From positions 1 to 5,837 of the forward strand of contig CALNBW010000405.1 in the NCBI GenBank assembly GCA_937874815.1: a stretch of DNA of 5,837 nt, read 5' to 3'. Positions within the stretch are counted from its first letter, which is position 1, and each line of letters begins with the position of its first letter. Positions 1 to 5,837 of the stretch are shown piece after piece. The position numbers and the translations under genes are program-made. The notes beneath the pieces were generated by a model, which saw only the letters and a list, made by a program, of their open reading frames with translations, searched no databases and had not been told where the DNA came from. Source of the stretch: an uncultured Bacillota bacterium. Its GTDB lineage: Bacteria; Bacillota; UBA994; UBA5500.

Positions 1-147
1 GCGTAAGGGTGGTCCACCCCCTACTTCTACTTCCCGTAGCAGGCGAAAGGCCTCGGCTACGCTAATCTTGCCCTGTTCCAGCAGCTCGGCAACCTCATCG
101 TAGCTCCCCGGATGCTGCGGCTCAATCAAAGGCGGCTCTTGCTTCAT
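1..147 (-). CDS. Unidentified protein, N-terminal 49 codons only (runs off left edge)
   Basis: This is an open frame without stops from an ATG at 147 to the window edge. A G-run (154-160) lies six bases upstream and is a plausible but not classical ribosome binding site. The visible peptide begins MKQEPPLIEPQHPGSYDEV. It has a Pro-rich first 14 residues, then an acidic amphipathic stretch (about residues 15-41) with the core EQGKISVAEAFRLLREVE, and then a Gly-Gly-Gly-Pro-Pro turn. The 'EGKIS-EEAL-LL' pattern is common in short helical-hairpin segments at protein ends (SHOCT-like or pre-domain linkers) and does not identify a family. The gene lies downstream of the hfq terminator in the same orientation, so it is probably a separate transcription unit. 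In some Firmicutes a SpoVK-type AAA ATPase gene lies near hfq; that is only a guess here. The catalytic part, if any, is outside the window. Confidence 0.6.
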   Translation of the reverse strand, partial: MKQEPPLIEPQHPGSYDEVAELLEQGKISVAEAFRLLREVEVGGGPPLR

Positions 148-354
148 ATCTATCCCCCCCGTCTAAACTTATGCGTGATAAGCTAGTAAAGTGCCTTGTA
201 GACGGGTAGAGGATTTCGTCGTTAAGAAGCGCTTACATGTTTCCTACTAGGCGAGAAGCGAGGGAGGGCGATTACCAGTTGCAGCTACATCTGGGGAATT
301 CTAACTGAACCGAGTGTACGTCCCCCCGACCCACCCTGGGGCGGGGAAGAGAAG
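148..354. other. Intergenic spacer with no convincing gene
   Basis: This is about 200 bases between the hfq terminator hairpin and the left-edge gene. All six frames contain only very short open stretches without a ribosome binding site. It probably holds the promoter and leader of the left-edge gene, but I find no strong -35/-10 pair. The best minus-strand candidate is TTTACT, then 17 bases, then TTTAGA (about 191 down to 163), and it is weak. Small symmetric elements are CTTAT-5-ATAAG (168-182), AAGCGCTT (227-234) and CCTACTAGG (243-251). The right end (about 322-346) is rich in C and G runs. Confidence 0.5.
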
Positions 355-380
355 GGCTGCCTCGTTGGGGCGAGGCAGCC
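355..380 (-). terminator. Probable intrinsic terminator after hfq
   Basis: The two arms are a perfect 10-bp inverted repeat, GGCTGCCTCG (355-364) and CGAGGCAGCC (371-380), with a 6-base loop. The hairpin begins 9 bases after the hfq stop codon. In the minus-strand transcript the stem is followed by CUUCUCUU, a pyrimidine-rich but imperfect U-tract. In the plus direction a TTTTCTATT run follows after a few bases, so it might stop transcription both ways. Stem strength and position support termination of the mutS-hfq unit; the poor U-tract is the main doubt. Confidence 0.75.
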
Positions 381-389
381 TGGGGTTTT

Positions 390-632
390 CTATTCTGCAA
401 TTTCCTCCAGCACGGTCAGTTGTACCGGCCGGAATGGTGCCACGGTAGAGATAGCGTGTTTATATACGAGTTGTTGCTTTCCATCAGCCTCTAGGATCAG
501 GGTAAAGTTGTCAAAGCCACGCAGAATCCCTTTCAGCTGATAACCATTTACGAGGAAGATTGTAACTGGCACGTTTTCTTTGCGCATCTGGTTCAAGAAT
601 GAGTCTTGTAAATTAATGCTTGGCTTGGTCAA
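390..632 (-). CDS. hfq: RNA chaperone Hfq
   Basis: Complete 80-residue Sm-like protein of the size usual in Firmicutes. Members form a homohexameric ring in the cytoplasm that binds small RNAs and mRNAs. The N-terminal helix carries Q9-D10, matching the proximal-face Gln-Asp pair. Sm1 covers about residues 21-50 (VPVTIFLVNG, then LRGFDNF, with F43 at the uridine-pocket position). Sm2 holds YKHAIST (57-63), including the K58-H59 pair. The lateral rim reads RKEN (17-20), less basic than the RRER of E. coli, as is common in Gram-positive Hfq. The C-terminal tail is very short. The start is a TTG: an in-frame stop lies 12 bases upstream, no ATG is available, and AAGGGGG sits 7 bases before it. 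It follows miaA by 37 bases and is the last gene before the terminator. Confidence 0.97.
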   Translation of the reverse strand: MTKPSINLQDSFLNQMRKENVPVTIFLVNGYQLKGILRGFDNFTLILEADGKQQLVYKHAISTVAPFRPVQLTVLEEIAE

Positions 633-639
633 GGCGAGG

Positions 640-646
640 CCCCCTT
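640..646 (-). promoter_or_regulatory. Ribosome binding site fixing the hfq TTG start
   Basis: On the minus strand AAGGGGG lies 7 bases before TTG (632-630). The in-frame stop TAA at 647-645 overlaps this site, so no longer N-terminus is possible. The next in-frame methionine would remove the conserved N-terminal helix. The TTG is therefore the start by elimination as well as by Shine-Dalgarno spacing. Confidence 0.75.
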
Positions 647-669
647 ATCTCTCTACGTTCCCCGTTATT

Positions 670-1611
670 TTATACCATTTCCCAGCGATCTGCAACTATT
701 TGTAGGATTTCATTGATAAGTTCGACTGCTGTGCGTTCTTTGCCTAGCTCAAGCCACTGCACGCGCTTGTCGGCCCGAAACCAGGTAAGCTGCCGCTTAG
801 CGTAGCGGCGTGTACTCTGTTTCAGCTTCTCCGTCGCTTCTGCCAAAGATTCTTCGCCGTGAAGATAAGCGAAAAATTCTTTATAGCCGATGGCCTGACT
901 AGCAATAAAGTTTTCATCCAAACCTTGGGCCATCAGGTCTTGTGCTTCGGCTAGCAGCCCCTGCTCCAGCATTAGATCTACTCGCTGATTAATCCGTTGA
1001 TAGAGCTCGGCCCGAGGACGGTTGATTCCAATCATGATCAGATCATAGAGGGGTTTTTGCTTATCAGTCTGTTGCTCCCAGAAAGACAAAGGCTGCCCAG
1101 TGGTTTGGTATACTTCCAGAGCACGAATGATACGCCGCTCGTCGTTAGCATGAATACGCTCGGCCGCAACCGGGTCAATTTCGCTCAGCCATTGATACAG
1201 AGCAGCGAGCCCGGCTTCCTCGGCCTGTCTTTTCAATCGGGCTCTTAAATCCCAGTCGGTATCGGCAGGAATAAAATTATAGGGGTCGATCACTGCACGC
1301 ACGTAGAGTCCCGTACCGCCCGCTAAAACTGGCATACGGCCCCGGGCAGTGATCTCCTCTATCTTCTGTCGCGCCAAGGTTTGGTAGTCGGCCACACTGA
1401 AAGGCTTACCCGGATCTACAATGTCGAGCATGTGGTGAGGTATGCCCGCCTGTTCCGCCAAAGTTGGCTTGGCGGTGCCGATGTCCATGCCCCGATAAAT
1501 TTGCATGGAATCAGCGGAAATAATCTCACCGTTCAGCTTTTGGGCTAGTTGAATGGAGATCTCTGTCTTGCCAACTGCTGTCGGGCCTACGATGACAAGT
1601 AGCTTTTGCAT
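670..1611 (-). CDS. miaA: tRNA dimethylallyltransferase MiaA
   Basis: Complete 313-residue enzyme of normal family length. It transfers the dimethylallyl group from dimethylallyl diphosphate to N6 of A37 in tRNAs reading UNN codons, giving i6A, the substrate of MiaB. The P-loop GPTAVGKT lies at 9-16. DSMQIYRGMDIGTAKP (34-49) contains the conserved Asp34 thought to act as general base. PHHMLDIVDP is at 58-67 and GGTGLY at 98-103. The variable insert covers about 115-190. The C-terminal tRNA-binding part carries QAIGYKEF (239-246) and STRRYAKRQLTWFR (266-279). All signature motifs are intact. The ATG follows GGGAGG by 8 bases and lies 18 bases after the mutL stop, so it belongs to the same operon. 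Hfq follows, as in many bacteria. Confidence 0.98.
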   Translation of the reverse strand: MQKLLVIVGPTAVGKTEISIQLAQKLNGEIISADSMQIYRGMDIGTAKPTLAEQAGIPHHMLDIVDPGKPFSVADYQTLARQKIEEITARGRMPVLAGGTGLYVRAVIDPYNFIPADTDWDLRARLKRQAEEAGLAALYQWLSEIDPVAAERIHANDERRIIRALEVYQTTGQPLSFWEQQTDKQKPLYDLIMIGINRPRAELYQRINQRVDLMLEQGLLAEAQDLMAQGLDENFIASQAIGYKEFFAYLHGEESLAEATEKLKQSTRRYAKRQLTWFRADKRVQWLELGKERTAVELINEILQIVADRWEMV

Positions 1612-1629
1612 TGAGTAAACCTCCCTGCA

Positions 1630-3423
1630 TTAAGGGTGGAAAAGGCGAAATAGCTGCTCACTGCTGAATTGCAAAGCTATCGGCCTACCATGGGGACAAG
1701 TGAATGGCAAATCACAGTGCCAGAGTTGGTCCAGTAGCTCTACCATTTCCACCGTATGTAAACGTTGCCCAGCCTTGATAGCTCCAGCACAGGCGGAGCG
1801 GATGAGCACCCGTTCCCGCTTTTCATCAGCCTTAAGGCCGTCCCAGCCGTCCGACCAGTCAGCCAGCAGATCAAAGAATTCGTCGGGCTTGAAGCGCCCT
1901 CTATAGACATCGGGCAAGCTACGCAGCGCCCAGGTATTACCGCCGAAGTGCTCAACTTCGAAGCCAACGTTGGCTAGTTCTGCATGGGCATTTTCTAGTA
2001 CCCCTGCTTCTTGCCCACTTACTGTAAACGTATAAGGCACTAGTAACTGGTTAACGGTTCGCCCGCCGGGTTGTGCAATCAGCTGCTCATAGATGATGCG
2101 CTCGTGGGCCGCGTGTTGGTCAACAACCCAAAGCCCCCCTTCCCGTTCGATTACGATATAACTCGCCAGTGCCTGTCCGAGAATCTTATAGGGCTGACTG
2201 ACCGGCCTGGTTTCCGGCTCAACTATTTCAGTAACAGTTTCGGCAATGGCAGGCACAGGCGCCTGTTTATGCTGATAAAAACTAATAGGCACCGCGGGTT
2301 CCCTATCTGGCGCTACAGATGGCCCAGGCTCACTAGCCTCGGGTACATATCTCGGCAGAGTGTGGTCAGAAGAAGAGCGTACCGTGGGCGAGGTTTCTTC
2401 GGGTAGACGCGCGGTGGCAGCAACTGCCACAGTTGCTTCTTGCTGCAGAGTATCGCGCAGGGTACGCAGCACTATGGCAGAAATCTGTCGCTCTTCGCTT
2501 AGCCTTACTTCAATCTTGGCTGGATGCACGTTGACATCAACCATATTATGGGGCAAAGACAGCTGTAAGAACGCGAGTGGGTGGCGCCCGCCAGGCAAGA
2601 GAGAGCGATAGGCTTCCTGCATCACTACCGAAAGAGAACGGCATTGCACTAAGCGGCCATTGATGATAAAAACCTGATCGCGGCGATTGTTTCTAGTAAG
2701 CTCGGGCCTGCTAATTAGGCCCGTTATAGTTAGTTCTGCTGTCTCTCGCTGCACCGGTATCAGCTGCTCGATCACCTCACGACCAAAAATGGCCAGTATG
2801 GCATCACCCAGCTTAGCATTGCCGGGGGTTTCTAGCACTATGCGCCCGTCTTGGGTAAGACGAAAAGCAACGTCGGGAGCGGTTAGTGCCAGCCTGACAA
2901 CTAAGTCGCGCACCCGTCCTGCCTCGGCCACCGGCGACTTGAGGAACTTGTGCCGCGCAGGCGTATTGTAAAAAAGCTCTCGTACAATTACCTGGGTTCC
3001 TGGCGGTGTCCCCCAGGGCGAGCTATCTAGCCGTTGCCCGCCACGTATTTTAACCCTATACCCCATATCATTAGCAGGTTGGCGCGTAGTTAGCTCTACT
3101 TCAGCTACTGAAGCTATGCTTGGCAGAGCTTCTCCGCGGAAGCCCAAGGAGGAAATACAAAACAAATCAGCGGCTGTTCTTAGTTTGCTAGTAGCATGGC
3201 GCAGAAATGCCAATTCGGCATCCTCCGGGCTCATCCCGCAACCATTGTCGCTGACGGCTATATAGTCGAGACCACCGTTCTCGATCTCGATGTCGATACG
3301 GGTTGCTCCCCCATCAAGGGCGTTTTCTACTAACTCTTTTACGATTGATGCTGGGCGTTCCACTACTTCACCAGCGGCGATCTGATTGGCGATCGTCTCT
3401 GGTAGTACCTGTATTTGCACCAT
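1630..3423 (-). CDS. mutL: DNA mismatch repair endonuclease MutL
   Basis: Complete 597-residue MutL. The N-terminal GHKL ATPase (about 1-330) shows ELVENALD with catalytic Glu33 and Asn34, DNGCGM (59-64), HATSK (76-80) and GFRGEAL (94-100). NVHPAKIEVR (298-307) closes the transducer domain. A Pro/Ser/Glu-rich linker of about 80 residues (331-410) follows. The C-terminal dimerisation/nuclease domain (about 411-597) has the metal site: DQHAAHERIIYE (435-446, the DQHA-x2-E-x4-E motif), SACAGAIKAG (543-552) and CPHGRP (576-581). This marks a nicking MutL, as in organisms without MutH. ATG 3423 was chosen because the conserved N-terminus (IQVLPETIANQIAAGEV) starts there and AAGGGAG lies 4 bases upstream; a longer in-frame start at 3465 would lie inside mutS. 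Oddities are DGGAT in place of the usual DAGAT (37-41) and NQLLVP at the likely clamp-binding site (458-463). Confidence 0.98.
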   Translation of the reverse strand: MVQIQVLPETIANQIAAGEVVERPASIVKELVENALDGGATRIDIEIENGGLDYIAVSDNGCGMSPEDAELAFLRHATSKLRTAADLFCISSLGFRGEALPSIASVAEVELTTRQPANDMGYRVKIRGGQRLDSSPWGTPPGTQVIVRELFYNTPARHKFLKSPVAEAGRVRDLVVRLALTAPDVAFRLTQDGRIVLETPGNAKLGDAILAIFGREVIEQLIPVQRETAELTITGLISRPELTRNNRRDQVFIINGRLVQCRSLSVVMQEAYRSLLPGGRHPLAFLQLSLPHNMVDVNVHPAKIEVRLSEERQISAIVLRTLRDTLQQEATVAVAATARLPEETSPTVRSSSDHTLPRYVPEASEPGPSVAPDREPAVPISFYQHKQAPVPAIAETVTEIVEPETRPVSQPYKILGQALASYIVIEREGGLWVVDQHAAHERIIYEQLIAQPGGRTVNQLLVPYTFTVSGQEAGVLENAHAELANVGFEVEHFGGNTWALRSLPDVYRGRFKPDEFFDLLADWSDGWDGLKADEKRERVLIRSACAGAIKAGQRLHTVEMVELLDQLWHCDLPFTCPHGRPIALQFSSEQLFRLFHP

Positions 3424-3424
3424 A

Positions 3425-5837
3425 CTACTCCCTTCCTTCCAGATAGAGGCGATGCCAGGCCGCAACCAAATTCAGTGCAGCCAAGGGCGTCAGTTGGTTC
3501 GGATCAGTGGCAGCCAACTGCTCCATTATCTCCTTGTGTTCAGCAGGTTGTGATTCAGTGGAGGCGGCCACTTGCATAGCCGCCTCATCGAGCATGAAGT
3601 CACCGAAGGTGAGCTGCAGGGCCCCAATCTCCGCTGGGGAACGCTGTTCGATGCGCCGCAAGATCTGCCGGGCCCGTTGCAACACTGGTGCCGGCAAGCC
3701 GGCCATTTTGGCTACGTTGAGGCCATAGCTGCGGTCCGCCCGGCCCGCGACTACTCGGCGCAAGAACACTAGTTCTCCCTTTTCTTCAACTACTTGGCAG
3801 CAAACATTGCGGGCACGGGGCAAACGCTCAGCTAAGGCCGTTAGTTCGTGATAATGGGTCGAGAATAGTGTCTTGACGCCCAGTTGGTGCTGGGCGTACT
3901 CAATAATGGCCCAGGCTAAAGCCATACCATCGAAGGTGCTCGTTCCTCTACCCAGTTCGTCAAAGAGTATTAAGCTATTGGATGTGGCCTCGGTCAGCGC
4001 CACCTTGCTTTCTACCATTTCCACCATGAAGGTACTCTGTCCAGAAAAGAGGTCATCGGCTGCCCCTACCCGGGTAAAAATCCGATCGACTAAGCTGATC
4101 TGGGCACTATCGGCAGGGACGAAGCTTCCCATCTGCGCCATGAGCACAATTAAGGCTACCTGACGCATATAGGTTGACTTGCCGCCCATGTTCGGCCCGG
4201 TGATGATCAGGATTTCGCCGTTATCAAGGTCCAGGTCATTGGGCACAAAGTGGTTGCGGCCTACAACCTGTTCGACCACGGGATGACGCCCCCCTTTAAT
4301 CGTTATCTGGCCCGTGGTAGTCAGCTCTGGGCGCGTATAACGGTTGCGCACAGCCGCCTCAGCCAAAGACTGCAGGCAGTCTAGCTGGGCGATCAAGCGA
4401 GCGTTCTGTTGGATAGCTGGTACAAAGGCACTCACTCGTTCCCGTAACTCTAGGAACAACTCATATTCGAGCAGGCGCTGCTTTTCTTCCCCACCCAAGA
4501 TGGCATCTTCTTGCGCTTTTAGCTCATCCGTAATATATCTTTCCGCATTGACCAGCGTCTGTTTGCGCACATAGTGGGCTGGTACTTGGGCTACGTTGGC
4601 TTTCGTCACTTCTAAGTAATAACCAAAGACCTTGTTAAAACCAACTTTCAATGACTTGATACCAGTTTGCTCTCGCTCGCGCGCCTCTAGCTCGGCTAAC
4701 CATTGCTTGCCGTGCCCGGCAGCGTGGCGGAGTAGGTCCAGCTGTTCGTTATAGCCCGGGGCAAAAATGCTTCCTTCACGAATGCCAAGCGGCAAATCTT
4801 CCTGCAAAGCGCGCGCCAATTCGGCGGCCAGATCTGGCAGCAATAACAGTTCTGACGCAATCTGTTGCAGTAGCGGTGCCTGTAGTTCTTCTAGCAAGGC
4901 TAGGAGACGAGGCAGCAGGCTTAACGTCGAGCCGAGGGCCAAGAGGTCGCGGGGGTTAGCGGCACCAGTGGCCACCCGGCTGGCCAAACGCTCCAGGTCA
5001 TAGCAATCCTTCAGATAGTCACGTAAGCCAGAGCGCCGTAGATTATCTTGGCTGAGCTCGGCCACTGCCTGCAAGCGCTGCTCAATCGGCAAAATAGCAT
5101 AGAGGGGCTGGGTGATCCATTGCTTCAGTTCCCGCGCCCCTAGCGCCGTTGTTGTATAGTCTAAGACGGCTAAGAGCGAGCCAGTGCTGCCTTCACTGCG
5201 GCTCCCCTTGAGCAGCTCCAGATTGCGGCAAGTGGCGGCGTCCAGATGCATGACGTCGTTCGCTGCCAGCCGCCGTGGCGCACGCAGATGCGGTAGATTG
5301 TGTTGCTGCATCTGCTGCAAATAATGGAGGGCTGCACCTAAAGCCTGTAAGGCGATAGCAGGCAGTTGCGTCTCCAGTTTGGCCTGATATTGTTTGGTAC
5401 ATAGCTCCTGCGCCCTAGGCAAGGCAAAGTCAGTGCTGGTGAGCGGGGTGCAGGCCGTAACTCCCGCCAGCTGCGCCAAGCGGGCGATAGCTTCATCATT
5501 CGCCAGGTTCTCTGCCAGCACTAACTCCACCGGAGCTAAGCGCAGGAAGTCATCAATCAACTGTGGGGGAAGTTCTTTGCCAGGGTAAGCATCAGCCAGA
5601 ACTTCTCCGGTAGAAAGCTCAATGAAGGCCAGGCCAAAAGCGTTACTGTCAGAGCAGAGAGCCGCCAAATAGTTGGCGCGATCGCCGGTCAGCATCGAGG
5701 AATCAAGAAGGCTACCGGGGGTTACAATGCGTACCACTTGTCGTTCTACCAACCCTTTGGCTTGGCTCGGGTCTTCAACTTGCTCGCAGATAGCAACCTT
5801 TTTACCCTGTACAATTAGTTTAGCAATATATGTATCG
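3425..5837 (-). CDS. mutS: DNA mismatch repair protein MutS (5' end outside window)
   Basis: 803 codons are visible; the frame stays open to the right edge. The first visible residues, DTYIAKLIVQGKKVAICEQ, match the second half of the mismatch-recognition domain, so about 65-80 residues are missing, including the Phe-x-Glu mismatch-reading motif. Numbering from the first visible residue, the connector is about 55-180, the core/lever and clamp regions about 190-505 (GFNKVFGYYLEVTK at 399-412), and the ABC-type ATPase about 510-735. ATPase motifs are Walker A TGPNMGGKST (546-555), DLFSGQSTFMVEM (595-607), Walker B LILFDE (622-627) and STHYHE (659-664). QLTFGD (741-746) is a possible sliding-clamp motif. 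The C-terminus, DPNQLTPLAALNL, fits the usual dimerisation tail. A TTG at 5752 is an internal leucine and not the start. MutS finds mispairs and loads MutL, encoded next. Confidence 0.98.
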   Translation of the reverse strand, partial: DTYIAKLIVQGKKVAICEQVEDPSQAKGLVERQVVRIVTPGSLLDSSMLTGDRANYLAALCSDSNAFGLAFIELSTGEVLADAYPGKELPPQLIDDFLRLAPVELVLAENLANDEAIARLAQLAGVTACTPLTSTDFALPRAQELCTKQYQAKLETQLPAIALQALGAALHYLQQMQQHNLPHLRAPRRLAANDVMHLDAATCRNLELLKGSRSEGSTGSLLAVLDYTTTALGARELKQWITQPLYAILPIEQRLQAVAELSQDNLRRSGLRDYLKDCYDLERLASRVATGAANPRDLLALGSTLSLLPRLLALLEELQAPLLQQIASELLLLPDLAAELARALQEDLPLGIREGSIFAPGYNEQLDLLRHAAGHGKQWLAELEAREREQTGIKSLKVGFNKVFGYYLEVTKANVAQVPAHYVRKQTLVNAERYITDELKAQEDAILGGEEKQRLLEYELFLELRERVSAFVPAIQQNARLIAQLDCLQSLAEAAVRNRYTRPELTTTGQITIKGGRHPVVEQVVGRNHFVPNDLDLDNGEILIITGPNMGGKSTYMRQVALIVLMAQMGSFVPADSAQISLVDRIFTRVGAADDLFSGQSTFMVEMVESKVALTEATSNSLILFDELGRGTSTFDGMALAWAIIEYAQHQLGVKTLFSTHYHELTALAERLPRARNVCCQVVEEKGELVFLRRVVAGRADRSYGLNVAKMAGLPAPVLQRARQILRRIEQRSPAEIGALQLTFGDFMLDEAAMQVAASTESQPAEHKEIMEQLAATDPNQLTPLAALNLVAAWHRLYLEGRE
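3428..3438 (-). promoter_or_regulatory. mutL ribosome binding site inside the mutS 3' end
   Basis: The minus strand reads AAGGAAGGGAG, then TAG (mutS stop), T, then ATG (mutL start). The Shine-Dalgarno bases double as the last MutS codons (Glu-Gly-Arg-Glu). Ribosomes ending mutS sit directly on the mutL start region, so translational coupling is likely. This also decides mutL's start in favour of 3423 over 3465. Confidence 0.75.

Noticed and set aside
7..19. Palindrome GGGTGGTCCACCC near the left edge
   Set aside because: It has a single central base, so it cannot form a normal hairpin loop, and it lies within codons for a Gly-Gly-Pro-Pro stretch.
171..209. 12-codon plus-strand open frame in the spacer
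   Set aside because: It has no ribosome binding site and is of a length expected by chance.
183..250. Inverted pair CTAGTA (183-188) and TACTAG (245-250)
   Set aside because: Six bases separated by 56, with no extension of pairing on either side; it is compatible with chance.
620..1248. Plus-strand open frames opposite miaA and the miaA-hfq gap
   Set aside because: They lie antisense to an intact conserved gene, with no domain features.
1700..2971. Open frames on the plus strand and in another minus frame within mutL
   Set aside because: They overlap a clearly conserved gene, have low-complexity Ser/Arg-rich products and show no recognisable domains. They are frame shadows.
3424..3465. Longer MutL with 14 extra N-terminal residues starting at 3465
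   Set aside because: The extension lies entirely within mutS, has no homology to MutL N-termini, and the ATG at 3423 has a well-placed Shine-Dalgarno and begins at the conserved sequence.
3507..5588. Plus-strand open frames opposite mutS, and a minus-strand frame at 5193-5402
   Set aside because: Their Ser/Ala/Arg-rich composition is typical of reading the wrong frame of this gene, and no domain is visible.
3425..5752. MutS starting at the TTG at 5752
   Set aside because: The frame continues upstream to the window edge with typical MutS sequence (VAICEQVEDPSQAKG), so this TTG is an internal leucine.

Overview
This window is the downstream part of a DNA mismatch-repair operon that also carries tRNA-modification and RNA-chaperone genes. 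Every gene I can support reads on the minus strand. From right to left in transcription order the genes are mutS (5' end cut off by the window), mutL, miaA and hfq. A strong hairpin that looks like a terminator follows hfq. After an approximately 200-base spacer comes the first 49 codons of an unrecognised gene that leaves the left edge.

The organism is most likely a Bacillota (Firmicutes) member of the clostridial type, with moderately high GC. The reasons are the purine-rich Shine-Dalgarno sites before each visible start, the Bacillus/Clostridium-like Hfq (a short protein with a YKHAIST motif), and a MutL with the metal-dependent endonuclease motifs found in bacteria that lack MutH. The mutS-mutL-miaA-hfq order is also known from this group. 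I cannot name a genus.

Layout: mutS 3425-5837 lacks roughly the first 65-80 residues. mutL 1630-3423 starts one base after the mutS stop, so the two are probably translationally coupled. miaA 670-1611 starts 18 bases after mutL. hfq 390-632 starts 37 bases after miaA, at a TTG codon. The inverted repeat at 355-380 lies 9 bases past the hfq stop. Bases 148-354 hold no convincing gene.

Function: MutS recognises mismatches and recruits MutL, whose C-terminal nuclease nicks the strand to be repaired. MiaA prenylates A37 of tRNAs reading UNN codons. Hfq binds RNA through its Sm-like ring. The first two act in one pathway; miaA and hfq are conserved neighbours rather than repair proteins. I see no mobile element, CRISPR array, structural RNA gene or evidence of a novel system. 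The second-look points are small: sequence variants in MutL, the intergenic spacer and the unidentified left-edge gene.
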